NCBI GenBank assembly: GCA_013359235.1 | Contig: JABWCE010000003.1 | Coordinates: 1-64,000 of the forward strand | DNA length: 64,000 nt | Direction of reading: 5' to 3' | Origin: Bacteroidota bacterium | Lineage (GTDB): Bacteria > Bacteroidota > Bacteroidia > NS11-12g > UBA9320 | Shown: positions 52,974-61,967 of the stretch, one piece after another | Position numbering within the stretch: position 1 is the stretch's first letter | How the letters are laid out: the number at the start of each line of letters is the position of its first letter | Notes under the pieces: generated by a model | The model's database searches: none | Seen by the model: the letters and a program-made list of their open reading frames with translations, nothing else | Told to the model about the DNA's origin: nothing | Translations under genes and position numbers: made by a program

Positions 52974-53585
52974 TCAGAATTTCAAAAAATACGTCATAAT
53001 GCCAAGCAAAATAAGTATCATACCTGCTATTTTTTTCTCATTGTGTTCAAGAAAATGAAAATTTAATTTTTCAATTGTTTTTTTTCCAGATAAAGCCAAA
53101 ATTGTTATTCCACATACTGTAACAATCAAATAAATCAAAGAAACAAACAAAATGCCTTGCCACCCAAAAGTACCTGCTGCAAAATACAATGTTTCAACCT
53201 CCAGACATGGTGAAAAAAACATTGTCAAAGCCATTGAAAACATTATTTTTTCGAAAGAATGATTTTTTATTTTTTTATTTTCGATATGATGATGTTCCTG
53301 TCCAAAACTTATATAGATAATTCCAAACAAAATAAGTAATAACGGTGCAAACCACGATGTAAATTCACTCATTCGTTTTGCAGCTTCCATACCTATCAAG
53401 CCTATAAGAACACCAAGAATAATAGTACTAAGTGTATGGGCAAAACTTACAACAAATGAAATTTGAAAGGTTTGTTTTTTTGACCACTTTTCGCTTCTTG
53501 CCAATAGAGCCAAACTTAGCCAGTGATGAGGTATTAGAGCATGAACCGCACTTAAAATAAAACTAAAAAAAATAAGCTGAAGCAT
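52974..53585 (-). CDS. NicO/RcnA-like membrane protein, putative metal transporter
   Basis: A 203-residue protein with six predicted membrane segments. HALIPHHW in the first segment and SFAHTLSTIILGVLIG in the third match the HALxPxH and HTxS patterns of nickel/cobalt efflux proteins of the NicO group. A His-rich cytoplasmic or periplasmic loop (GQEHHHIENKK) separates the two halves. FSPCLEVETLYFAAG is the conserved second-half motif. It is expected to move Ni, Co or a related metal. It starts 7 bases after the START-like gene and is followed by tig. Confidence 0.72.
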   Translation of the reverse strand: MLQLIFFSFILSAVHALIPHHWLSLALLARSEKWSKKQTFQISFVVSFAHTLSTIILGVLIGLIGMEAAKRMSEFTSWFAPLLLILFGIIYISFGQEHHHIENKKIKNHSFEKIMFSMALTMFFSPCLEVETLYFAAGTFGWQGILFVSLIYLIVTVCGITILALSGKKTIEKLNFHFLEHNEKKIAGMILILLGIMTYFLKF

Positions 53586-53592
53586 CAGAAAA

Positions 53593-53997
53593 CTATGCTC
53601 CTATTTGGTTTTTGAGATTATGAACTTGATTTTCCCATATCATTACCATCTCTTCAAAATCTTCTTCATCAGCATAGTCGTAAACAATCAAAGCCAAATC
53701 GTCTGTAATTTCATCTTTATGGATAATGAATTCGAGAAATTCATTTGAATAATCATTGTCGAGCCATTTAAATTTTACATGCTTTTTGTTGATATTTTTT
53801 ACAAGTTCAGCATCTCTTTGCTCTCCATCATCCCATTTAAAAGTGTATTTGCTGCCGTGAACTGTTACATCATCAGCAAACCATTCAGTTAAACCAGAAG
53901 GTGATGAAATGTAATTATATAAAGCATTGACAGAACAGTGCATCGGAAATTCCAATTCTATTTTTTGTCTCTTATCGTTTATTTTAGAACTTTGCAT
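53593..53997 (-). CDS. START-like (SRPBCC/AHSA1-related) domain protein
   Basis: A 134-residue single-domain protein. It has the Bacteroidota START-like pattern YISSPSGLTEWFADDVTVHGSK and then TFKWDDGEQRDAELV, VKFKWLDND and DLALIVYDYADEEDFEEM. The fold is a helix-grip with a hydrophobic cavity. The ligand is unknown. It is the first gene of the run that goes on to the NicO-like gene and tig. Confidence 0.85.
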   Translation of the reverse strand: MQSSKINDKRQKIELEFPMHCSVNALYNYISSPSGLTEWFADDVTVHGSKYTFKWDDGEQRDAELVKNINKKHVKFKWLDNDYSNEFLEFIIHKDEITDDLALIVYDYADEEDFEEMVMIWENQVHNLKNQIGA

Positions 53998-54051
53998 TTT
54001 AAAATTTTATTTTTTTTTTAAATTTAAAAAAGTTTGCAAATATATTAATTT

Positions 54052-54678
54052 ATGCTGAAAATCAAAAGACCAGACAAAACTTTGTTTAAAGGACTAAAGC
54101 TTACATTAGCTTTTTGGATTATTATACTTGTTGTACTTTTTGTTTTTACATTGTTTTTTTTTAAAGGTTATTTGAATGTTTTTTTCAGCGAAAATTATTC
54201 AGAGAATTTTGGAACTTTTTTCAAGTTTTTAACTTTTTTTGGCGAGGAATGGATTCTAATTCCTATTTGTTTTATTATTTCTGTTTATTTTAAAGATAAA
54301 ATATTTGCATTAAGAGCAGCTTTGGCTTTTATTATCAATACCTTAATAACATCAATTTCAAAATATTTAGTTTTTGATAGCGTACGCCCTTCATTATATT
54401 TATCAAAATACAATTTGATTTATACCCAAGGAGTTGAATTGCATAAATACAATAGTTTTCCGTCAGGGCATACATCATCGGCATTTGTAGTAGCCTTTAT
54501 TTTGTCTTTCTATTTTAAAAATGAAACTAAAGGTTTGTTTTTTGTTTCTATGGCTTTTTTAGTTGCTTTAAGCAGAATTTATCTTCAGCAGCATTTTGCA
54601 GAAGATATAATTGCAGGTTCTATTATAGGTTTTTTTTCGGCAGTTTTGGCTAATTCAATTTTAATTGTTAAAAAATGA
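54052..54678 (+). CDS. PAP2-family membrane phosphatase
   Basis: A 208-residue protein with about five or six membrane segments. The three phosphatase motifs are KYLVFDSVRP (K-x6-RP), PSGHTSS and SRIYLQQHFAED (SR-x5-H-x3-D), with the active histidines in the second and third. Such enzymes dephosphorylate undecaprenyl diphosphate or phosphatidyl phosphates. The next gene, an undecaprenyl-phosphate-linked sugar transferase, overlaps by 4 bases, so a role in the lipid carrier or lipid A pathway is likely. Confidence 0.92.
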   Translation: MLKIKRPDKTLFKGLKLTLAFWIIILVVLFVFTLFFFKGYLNVFFSENYSENFGTFFKFLTFFGEEWILIPICFIISVYFKDKIFALRAALAFIINTLITSISKYLVFDSVRPSLYLSKYNLIYTQGVELHKYNSFPSGHTSSAFVVAFILSFYFKNETKGLFFVSMAFLVALSRIYLQQHFAEDIIAGSIIGFFSAVLANSILIVKK

Positions 54679-56372
54679 AAATGATTAAATCTCCATATTT
54701 CATTATTACAATTTTATCATCAATATTATTTGTACCTTTTTTGGGTAGTGTGCACCTTTTTGATTGGGACGAAATAAATTTTGCTGAAGCAGCAAGAGAA
54801 ATGATTATTACAGGAAATTATAAAAATATCACAATAAATTTTGAGCCTTTCTGGGAAAAACCTCCTTTGTTTATTTGGTTTCAGGTGATATGTATGAAAA
54901 TATTCGGAATTAATGAATTTGCAGCCCGTTTGCCAAATGCCGTTTGCGGAATTGTAACTTTTAATCTTATTTATTTTATTGGTAAAAAACTATTCAATCA
55001 AAAGTTGGCTATTTGGTGGATATTGTTATATGCAGGGTCGTTTACTCCACATTTCTATTTCAAAAGCGGAATAATTGATCCATGGTACAATTTGTTTATA
55101 TTTTTATCAATATTTCAGCTATTTGAGGCATCAGAAAATGAAAAGAAAAGAAGGTTAAATTTTATGTTTTGCGGTATATTTCTTGGTTTGGCTTTACTTA
55201 CAAAAGGTCCTGTGGCAATTTTAATTTCAGGTTTGTGTGGTTTTGTATTTCTAATAAGTAACAAATTCAAAATGTATTTTGATATAAAAGATTTACTTAT
55301 TTTATTGCTTTTCACAGCTATATTACCCTTATTTTGGTTTTTGCCCGATTGGCTTAAAGGCGATTTTTGGTTCACTTCAGAATTTTTAAAATATCAAATA
55401 GAATTATTCCAAAAACCTGTTGCATCTCATGGGCAGCCATGGTTTTATCATCCTTTGGTTTTGGTACTTGGCTGTTTCCCGGCAATTATAATTTCAATGC
55501 CTTATTTATTAAGAAGAAAAGAAAACATTTCATTTTTAACATGGATGCAAATACTCTTTTGGGTAACACTTGTGATTTTTTCAATTGTAACTACCAAAAT
55601 AGTACATTACTCATCTCTTTGCTATTTGCCTGCTACTTTTATTGGAGCATATTTTTTAAGTAAAAATATTAAATTTTATTTATGGCAAAATTTTTTGATA
55701 TTGCTTGTTGGATTGTTTTACAGCGTAGCATTTGCATTTGTTTTTTTTATAGGCTTTAGCACTACATTCAAAGAAAAAATTATATCACTGATAAATGATG
55801 AATTTGTTGTGCAAAATATATTAGCTCCTACTCAATGGAAGGGATATGAAATAGCTTTTGCTTTCATTTTTTTAATTATTACTTTGGGAGGTTTTGCTAC
55901 CAATTTGAAAAAACCCAACAATAAAGCAATAAAAATATGGCTTATTTCACAAACAGTTTTTATTTTTTTAATTCTAATATTTATGTTACCAAAAATCGAA
56001 AATCATGTTCAGGGAAGTATAATTAGTTTTTATAAAACACTCAAAGGAAGAGATGTTTATGTTGAAACAATAGGTTTTAAAAGCTATGCACACTATTTTT
56101 ACACTGCAAGACATAAGCCAGCTAATGATGATTATTTACAAAATGAAATTAAAAGATATTGCATAAGAAATAATTGGGATAAAACTATAAAACTCAATGA
56201 AAATATACGCAATAAAATTAATGGTTTTAAGCAAACGCTCCTATTTTCACAAACTGTTAATAAACCCGTTTACTTTGTTTGCAAAATCGGCAATAATGAA
56301 TATTTAGATACTGCAAAACAATTTAAACTCGTGTTTAACCAAGGAGGTTATAGGGTTTATGAAAAAAAATGA
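54675..56372 (+). CDS. ArnT/PMT-like GT-C glycosyltransferase
   Basis: A 565-residue integral membrane glycosyltransferase of the ArnT/PMT group (GT-C fold). The first periplasmic loop carries DWDEINFAEAAREMI with the conserved acidic residues, then FEPFWEKPPLFIWFQ. About twelve membrane helices follow, with a soluble C-terminal part (DVYVETIGFKSYAHYF). It moves a sugar from a polyprenyl phosphate to an acceptor such as lipid A or a protein. It is co-translated with the PAP2 gene. The acceptor is not known. Confidence 0.9.
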   Translation: MKMIKSPYFIITILSSILFVPFLGSVHLFDWDEINFAEAAREMIITGNYKNITINFEPFWEKPPLFIWFQVICMKIFGINEFAARLPNAVCGIVTFNLIYFIGKKLFNQKLAIWWILLYAGSFTPHFYFKSGIIDPWYNLFIFLSIFQLFEASENEKKRRLNFMFCGIFLGLALLTKGPVAILISGLCGFVFLISNKFKMYFDIKDLLILLLFTAILPLFWFLPDWLKGDFWFTSEFLKYQIELFQKPVASHGQPWFYHPLVLVLGCFPAIIISMPYLLRRKENISFLTWMQILFWVTLVIFSIVTTKIVHYSSLCYLPATFIGAYFLSKNIKFYLWQNFLILLVGLFYSVAFAFVFFIGFSTTFKEKIISLINDEFVVQNILAPTQWKGYEIAFAFIFLIITLGGFATNLKKPNNKAIKIWLISQTVFIFLILIFMLPKIENHVQGSIISFYKTLKGRDVYVETIGFKSYAHYFYTARHKPANDDYLQNEIKRYCIRNNWDKTIKLNENIRNKINGFKQTLLFSQTVNKPVYFVCKIGNNEYLDTAKQFKLVFNQGGYRVYEKK

Positions 56373-56379
56373 TTTTTAT

Positions 56380-57138
56380 TTACGACAATTTAAAATCCCA
56401 AATGTTTAATTGAAGTATTGAAATTGCTTTTTCTGATGCCATTTGTTCGGCTTTCTTTTTGGTAATGTTTGTTGCTTCAACCAAAAGTTCTTCATCAATA
56501 AACAAACCTACTCTAAAATACTTTAAATTTTTATCAGAATATTCCTCAATCAGTTTAAAATCTATTACTTTTCGGTTTTTTTGCCCCCATTGCAGCAAAA
56601 TACTCTTGTAATTTTCATAAAGCGAATCAAGTTTTTCTATATCAATAAATGGTTTAATTAGTTTTTTTATAACAAATTTCCTGGCTTTATCATATCCATA
56701 ATCAAGATATATAGCTCCAATAAAAGCTTCGAGAGCATTACCGGCAATTCCGTAGAGATTTATATTTTTGGGATTTTTTAACGATTCGCTTAAAACAAGA
56801 AGTTTTTCAAAGCCAAGTTTTGATGCTATTGAAGAAAGTTGTTCACGGCTTACAATTTTTGAACGCATTTCGGTAAGATATCCCTCTCCTTTGCCCGAAA
56901 ATTTTCTAAAAACAAATTCGGCTACAACAAGGTCTATTACAGCATCGCCTAAAAATTCTAGTCTTTCATTACTTAGTTTATCAGAATCTTTTTTATTTAT
57001 AGCTGAGTTGTGAACAAAAGCCTGACGGTATAATCCTAAATTTTTTGGGAAATAACCTGTATATTTCTTTATTAGTAGAGCAAAAATTCTGTCCTTTTTT
57101 CGTCTGAATAAAAGCAATATCAGCCCCTTGCGGCTCAA
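56380..57138 (-). CDS. rnc: Ribonuclease III
   Basis: A 252-residue double-strand-specific endoribonuclease. The catalytic signature is ERLEFLGDAVIDLV, with the second acidic set in NALEAFIGAIYLD. A C-terminal double-stranded RNA-binding domain follows (about 175-245). The start is TTG at 57138, 4 bases after fabF, and residues 1-20 (SRKGLILLLFRRKKD) are an N-terminal extension. The order acpP-fabF-rnc is the common arrangement in Bacteroidota. Confidence 0.94.
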   Translation of the reverse strand: MSRKGLILLLFRRKKDRIFALLIKKYTGYFPKNLGLYRQAFVHNSAINKKDSDKLSNERLEFLGDAVIDLVVAEFVFRKFSGKGEGYLTEMRSKIVSREQLSSIASKLGFEKLLVLSESLKNPKNINLYGIAGNALEAFIGAIYLDYGYDKARKFVIKKLIKPFIDIEKLDSLYENYKSILLQWGQKNRKVIDFKLIEEYSDKNLKYFRVGLFIDEELLVEATNITKKKAEQMASEKAISILQLNIWDFKLS

Positions 57139-57142
57139 AATC

Positions 57143-58384
57143 TCACAAGTATTTTTTAAATATCATAGAAACATTGTGGCCTCCAAAACCAAATGTATTA
57201 CTTAATGCAACATTTATAGTTCGTTTTTGGGCTTTGTTAAAGGTAAAGTTTAGTTTATTATCAATTTCAGGGTCGTCTGTAAAGTGATTTATAGTTGGAG
57301 GAACAATATCATTTTTTACAGCAAGAAGTGAAGCAATTGCTTCTACCCCGCCGGCTCCACCAAGTAAATGTCCTGTCATAGACTTTGTAGAACTTATGTT
57401 TAATTTATATGCATGTTCGCCAAAAACTTTTTTAATAGCAATAGTTTCGGCAATATCGCCAAGTGGTGTACTTGTTCCATGAACATTTATATAATCAATA
57501 TTTTCGGGTTTTAATCCTGCATCATTCAAAGCATTGTTCATAACATTTATAACTCCAATACCTTCGGGGTGTGGAGCAGATATATGATAAGCATCAGCAG
57601 AAAGACCACCTCCGGCAATTTCGGCATAAATTTTTGCTCCTCTTGCCAAAGCATGGTCAAGGGTTTCAAGAACTAAGCAGGCTCCACCTTCGCCTAACAC
57701 AAATCCATCTCGGTCTTTATCGAAAGGACGTGAAGCTGTTGAAAAATCGTCATTTCGTTCGCTAAGTGCTTTCATCGAATTAAACCCACCCATTGCAGCC
57801 TCGTTTACACTTGCTTCAGAACCTCCTGTAACAATAACATCGGCAATTCCATTCTTCAAATAAAGATAGGCATCAAAAAGTGCATTATTGCTTGATGCAC
57901 AAGCTGAAGTAGTTGTAAAATTAGGACCTCTGAAGCCATATTTTATTGAAATATGTCCGCCGGCAATGTCCGAAATCATCATTGGAATAAAAAACGGACT
58001 AAATCTGGGAGTGCCATCACCTTTGGCAAAATCAAAACATTCTTTGAAAAAAGTTATCAAACCGCCTATGCCCGAACCCCATATAACTCCTGTGCGGTCG
58101 AGGTTGCAATTTCCTTCAAGTCCTGCATCTTTAATAGCCTCATCAGCACTAACAATTGCATAATGAGCATAAGGATCCATCCTACGAGCTTCTTTTCGGT
58201 CAATAAAATTTGTTACATCAAAGTTTTTTACTTCGCAGGCAAATTTTGTTTTGAACTTTTCAGCATCAAACCGAGTTATGAGGTTGGCACCACTTACTCC
58301 ATTACACAATGATTCCCAATATTCGGAAACATTATTTCCGATAGGAGTTATGGCACCAATACCTGTAACTACAACTCTTTTCAA
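57143..58384 (-). CDS. fabF: 3-oxoacyl-[ACP] synthase II
   Basis: A 413-residue condensing enzyme. The active Cys162 is in TTSACASS, and the two active His are in VHGTSTPLGD and SMTGHLLGGAG. It elongates acyl-ACP with malonyl-ACP, including the temperature-sensitive step to cis-vaccenate in other bacteria. It lies 15 bases after acpP and is followed directly by rnc. Confidence 0.96.
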   Translation of the reverse strand: MKRVVVTGIGAITPIGNNVSEYWESLCNGVSGANLITRFDAEKFKTKFACEVKNFDVTNFIDRKEARRMDPYAHYAIVSADEAIKDAGLEGNCNLDRTGVIWGSGIGGLITFFKECFDFAKGDGTPRFSPFFIPMMISDIAGGHISIKYGFRGPNFTTTSACASSNNALFDAYLYLKNGIADVIVTGGSEASVNEAAMGGFNSMKALSERNDDFSTASRPFDKDRDGFVLGEGGACLVLETLDHALARGAKIYAEIAGGGLSADAYHISAPHPEGIGVINVMNNALNDAGLKPENIDYINVHGTSTPLGDIAETIAIKKVFGEHAYKLNISSTKSMTGHLLGGAGGVEAIASLLAVKNDIVPPTINHFTDDPEIDNKLNFTFNKAQKRTINVALSNTFGFGGHNVSMIFKKYL

Positions 58385-58399
58385 GTTTTTTTTAAATAA

Positions 58400-58636
58400 T
58401 TACTTTGCGTTTGCTGTAATGTAATCAATAGCTTGACCAACTGTACCGATTTTTTCGGCTTGATCATCGGGAATTGCAATGTTGAACTCTTTTTCGAACT
58501 CCATGATTAACTCTACTGTGTCCAAAGAATCTGCGCCAAGATCATTAGTAAAACTTGCTTCGGGTGTAATTTCTGACTCTTCTACGCCAAGTTTATCAAC
58601 TATAATGGCTTTAACTCGTGATGAAATTTCTGACAT
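58400..58636 (-). CDS. acpP: Acyl carrier protein
   Basis: A 78-residue ACP that carries growing acyl chains on a phosphopantetheine attached at Ser37 ([13 protein letters not shown]). It is acidic and helical, with normal length. It is the first gene of acpP-fabF-rnc, and the gap to the divergent GAPDH gene (196 bases) holds both promoters. Confidence 0.97.
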   Translation of the reverse strand: MSEISSRVKAIIVDKLGVEESEITPEASFTNDLGADSLDTVELIMEFEKEFNIAIPDDQAEKIGTVGQAIDYITANAK

Positions 58637-58795
58637 TTTATTTTTTAATTTATTTGCTGCAAAGATTAATTTTTCAAATTAAATAATCAATATAAAATTT
58701 TAAAAGTAGAAAAAATTTTGTTTTTCATTTTAAACCATATAGAGTAAAATTACATTTAATACCACTTTATAATTTAATTTTTTATCATTTTTAAA

Positions 58796-58803
58796 TAAAT
58801 TTG
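58796..58803 (+). promoter_or_regulatory. Promoter -7 element of the GAPDH gene
   Basis: TAAATTTG matches TAnnTTTG, 29 bases before the GAPDH start. Confidence 0.5.
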
Positions 58804-58832
58804 CAGCCTTATTTATTTTCACAAAACATATA

Positions 58833-60308
58833 ATGAATTCGGATATTTTAAAAACTAAAAAAGAAGCTTACGACAAAGAACTTCAATCGTGGATTGACAA
58901 AGAAAAAGCAAGTGCAAGGCTTATTAATGCTGTAAATAAACTTATTTATGACAAATCTGTAGAGCTTATTTTTTTCAGAAATACTCTGATAGATATAAGT
59001 ACATCAGAAGTGCAGAAATTGCATAAATATGCAAAAGATATAATAGAAAAAAATATTGACATATATAATACAGCTAATATTGCCGAAGAAATTTTAAAAA
59101 TTGAGGACTTGTATCCTTCAAAAATTGATATTGGCAGGCTAAGTTTTGAATGGGCAAACGAAACCAACAACAAAAGCGATTTAGGCGTTTTTCTTAAGGA
59201 AAAGTTAAAACATTGCATTGGAAATAATTTATCGCAAATTGAACCAAGAGATGTGGTTTTATACGGTTTTGGAAGGATTGGAAGATTGTTGGCTAGAGAA
59301 CTTATAAGAATATCAGGCAAAGGGCAACTGTTAAAACTTAAAGCAATAGTAACACGCCCCGGAAGTGGAAATGATATAAACAAAAGAGCATCGCTTATGA
59401 AAATGGACTCGGTTCATGGAGAGTTCAAAGGGTCAATATCTGTTGATGCCGAAAATCAATCATTAATAATAAACGGGCAAACAATAAAAATGATTGAAGC
59501 ATCAAAACCTGATACAATTGATTATGAATCTTACGGCATTTCTAATGCTGTACTTATTGATAATACCGGAGTTTACAGAGATAGAGATTCGCTATCGCTG
59601 CACCTGAAATCAAAAGGTATAGCAAAAGTAATGCTCACTGCTCCTGGCAAAGGTGATTTGCCAAATATAGTTTATGGTGTAAACCATGAACAACAAGATT
59701 TGGTAAATGAAAATATTTTTTCGGCAGCATCGTGTACTACAAATGCAATTGTACCGGTTTTAAAAGTGGTTGAAGATAGTTTTGGTATAGAAAAAGGGCA
59801 TATAGAAACAGTACATGCTTACACAAACGACCAAAATTTGTTAGACAACATGCACAAAAAATCTCGTAGAGGGCGTTCGGCGGCTATAAATATGGTAATA
59901 ACCGAAACCGGTGCTGCGTCTGCTGTTTCTAAAGTTATACCCCAACTAAAAAATAAACTTACTGCTAATGCTGTTAGAGTTCCTATTCCAAACGGTTCGC
60001 TTGCAATAATGAATTTGACAATTAAAAAAGAAACAAGCGTTGACGAAATAAATTCAACTATTAAAAAAGCCGCACTCGAAGGACCGCTTGTTAGCCAAAT
60101 TAAATTTTCTATTGATAAAGAACTTGTTTCGAGTGATATAATTGGAAATCCTTGTCCGGCAGTGTTTGACAGTATGGCTACAATAGTATCGCCTGATCAA
60201 AAAAATATTGTACTTTATGTTTGGTACGATAATGAATTTGGTTACACAAAACAAGTAATTAGGCTTGCAAAACACGTTTCATGTGTTAGAAGATTTGTAT
60301 ATTTTTAG
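58833..60308 (+). CDS. Glyceraldehyde-3-phosphate dehydrogenase, long form
   Basis: A 491-residue enzyme, about 150 longer than the usual GAPDH. The NAD-binding start GFGRIGRLLAREL begins near residue 145, so residues 1-135 are an N-terminal helical extension (KEAYDKELQSWIDKEKASARL, with EEILKIEDLYPSKIDIGRL). The catalytic Cys301 is in AASCTTNAIVP and its His partner in HAYTNDQNLLD. It converts glyceraldehyde 3-phosphate to 1,3-bisphosphoglycerate. Extended GAPDHs of this length exist in other Bacteroidota and some Gammaproteobacteria. Whether it works in glycolysis or gluconeogenesis cannot be seen. It stands alone, convergent with ruvC. Confidence 0.93.
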   Translation: MNSDILKTKKEAYDKELQSWIDKEKASARLINAVNKLIYDKSVELIFFRNTLIDISTSEVQKLHKYAKDIIEKNIDIYNTANIAEEILKIEDLYPSKIDIGRLSFEWANETNNKSDLGVFLKEKLKHCIGNNLSQIEPRDVVLYGFGRIGRLLARELIRISGKGQLLKLKAIVTRPGSGNDINKRASLMKMDSVHGEFKGSISVDAENQSLIINGQTIKMIEASKPDTIDYESYGISNAVLIDNTGVYRDRDSLSLHLKSKGIAKVMLTAPGKGDLPNIVYGVNHEQQDLVNENIFSAASCTTNAIVPVLKVVEDSFGIEKGHIETVHAYTNDQNLLDNMHKKSRRGRSAAINMVITETGAASAVSKVIPQLKNKLTANAVRVPIPNGSLAIMNLTIKKETSVDEINSTIKKAALEGPLVSQIKFSIDKELVSSDIIGNPCPAVFDSMATIVSPDQKNIVLYVWYDNEFGYTKQVIRLAKHVSCVRRFVYF

Positions 60309-60319
60309 TTTAAAGAATT

Positions 60320-60901
60320 TTATTTTTTAATTCTCGATTCGTTTTCTTTTACAAAAGTATTCCAATCATTGTATTTGGGTGAAAAATCTTTGTCACCATT
60401 TGCAGCTTTAAAGCAATGACAGAGTGCAACCGCTACTGCATCGGTTGCATCAAGATATTTTGGAAGTTCGCTGAATTTAAGCAATGATTTTAGCATACCT
60501 GCAACTTGCTCTTTGCTTGCGTTTCCATTTCCTGTTATTGATTGTTTTACTTTTTTGGGGCTATACTCAAAAATAGGTAAACCGCGATGTAATGCTGCTG
60601 CCATTGCTACTCCTTGTGCTCTGCCGAGTTTTAGCATTGATTGTACATTTTTTCCAAAAAATGGTTCTTCAAGAGCTACCTCATCAGGCTTATACATATC
60701 TATTATAGAAAGGCTTCTTTCATGAATTTTGCTAAGTTTCAAAGCATGATTATCTAATCCTTTAAGATTTATAATACCAAGTGTAATCATTTCAAAGTTT
60801 TTGCCAGTTATGCCTATTACACCATAGCCCATAATTTGTGTGCCGGGGTCAAATCCCAATACTATTTTATCAAACTCTTTATCAAAAACAGAATCATTCA
60901 T
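60320..60901 (-). CDS. ruvC: Crossover junction endodeoxyribonuclease RuvC
   Basis: A 193-residue Holliday junction resolvase of the RNase H fold. The acidic site is spread over GFDPGTQIMGYGV (Asp18), ALEEPFFGKNVQS (Glu in the first EE) and DATDAVAVALCH (two Asp near the C-terminal side). It cuts four-way junctions together with RuvAB. An extra basic C-terminal tail (NDWNTFVKENESRIKK) is present. It is a single gene, convergent with GAPDH and divergent from the flippase-like gene. Confidence 0.95.
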   Translation of the reverse strand: MNDSVFDKEFDKIVLGFDPGTQIMGYGVIGITGKNFEMITLGIINLKGLDNHALKLSKIHERSLSIIDMYKPDEVALEEPFFGKNVQSMLKLGRAQGVAMAAALHRGLPIFEYSPKKVKQSITGNGNASKEQVAGMLKSLLKFSELPKYLDATDAVAVALCHCFKAANGDKDFSPKYNDWNTFVKENESRIKK

Positions 60902-60992
60902 GTTTTATGCAAACTTAGTTTATTTTAATTTTTGTTTTTATAATTTATCTGTTTACATTTTGGTTATTATTTTATGTTTTTAAAAGATAATA

Positions 60993-61967
60993 TTGCCCAG
61001 TATTATAAAGGCAAATAAACATATTATATTTTGGGCTGTAAAAATTCTTATTGCTATGCTTTGTTTCTTTTTTTTATTTAAGAAATTAAAGAAAATAAAC
61101 TTAACAGAATTTGACGAATTAATTTTTTCAAGCCTTTATAACTCGTGGCATTTGTTGGTTTTGGTAATGCTATTGTTTTTTATAAACTGGGGTATTGAAG
61201 CTTATAAATGGAAATTTATTATCAGAAAAACTCAAAAAATCTCATTTTTAAAAAGCTTTGCTGCTGTTTTGGGTGGTGTGGCTGTTAGCTCATTTACTCC
61301 AAATCGCACAGGCGAATTTGCCGGTAGAATGTTGTTTTTAAAAAACAAACTAATTCCTGAAATTATAACATTGACAATTTTTGGAAGCATTTCGCAATTG
61401 TTTATTACGTTTTTGGCAGGTTTGCCAGGTTTTTACATTTTTTTGTCAACTACAAATTATATAAGTTTTATAAATTTCAAAAATTTTTTAATCCTTTTTT
61501 TATTTTTTGCAGTAGTTGTCATTTTATTTTTTCTTTTTAATCTAAATAAAATAAAGGGTTTGAGTAAAAAGTTAATAATCCGAAACAACATTTTAACTCA
61601 AATTACACATGCTTTTGCATTACTTAATTTAAAAGATATTTGCATATTATTATCCCTTTCATTTTTTCGTTATTTAGTTTTTTTGCTACAATTTGCAATT
61701 CTGCTGCAATATTTCAAAATCAACCTTGAATTTAACCAAGTTTTATTGATTTTGCCTGCAATATTTTTATTTCAAACTGTTATACCAAGTTTTTTGCTTT
61801 CAGAAATTGGGATAAGAATGAGCATAGCAATTACTTTATTAGCACCACTTGGTTTTGCCCATAAAAATATTATAGCTTCGAGTACATTGCTTTGGATAAT
61901 AAATATTATGATTGCAGCAATTGCAGGAGCTTTAGCAATTTTGTTTTATAAAACTTCAAAAAAATGA
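60993..61967 (+). CDS. Flippase-like (AglD2/UPF0104) membrane protein
   Basis: A 324-residue membrane protein with about eight spans, starting with TTG at 60993. The pattern SFAAVLGGVAVSSFTPNR, TGEFAGRMLFL is the signature of the lysylphosphatidylglycerol synthetase/AglD2-type membrane family, and a long C-terminal group of helices follows. The role of single-domain members is not well defined; lipid or lipid-linked sugar movement is proposed. It overlaps the downstream glycosyltransferase by 4 bases. Confidence 0.85.
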   Translation: MPSIIKANKHIIFWAVKILIAMLCFFFLFKKLKKINLTEFDELIFSSLYNSWHLLVLVMLLFFINWGIEAYKWKFIIRKTQKISFLKSFAAVLGGVAVSSFTPNRTGEFAGRMLFLKNKLIPEIITLTIFGSISQLFITFLAGLPGFYIFLSTTNYISFINFKNFLILFLFFAVVVILFFLFNLNKIKGLSKKLIIRNNILTQITHAFALLNLKDICILLSLSFFRYLVFLLQFAILLQYFKINLEFNQVLLILPAIFLFQTVIPSFLLSEIGIRMSIAITLLAPLGFAHKNIIASSTLLWIINIMIAAIAGALAILFYKTSKK

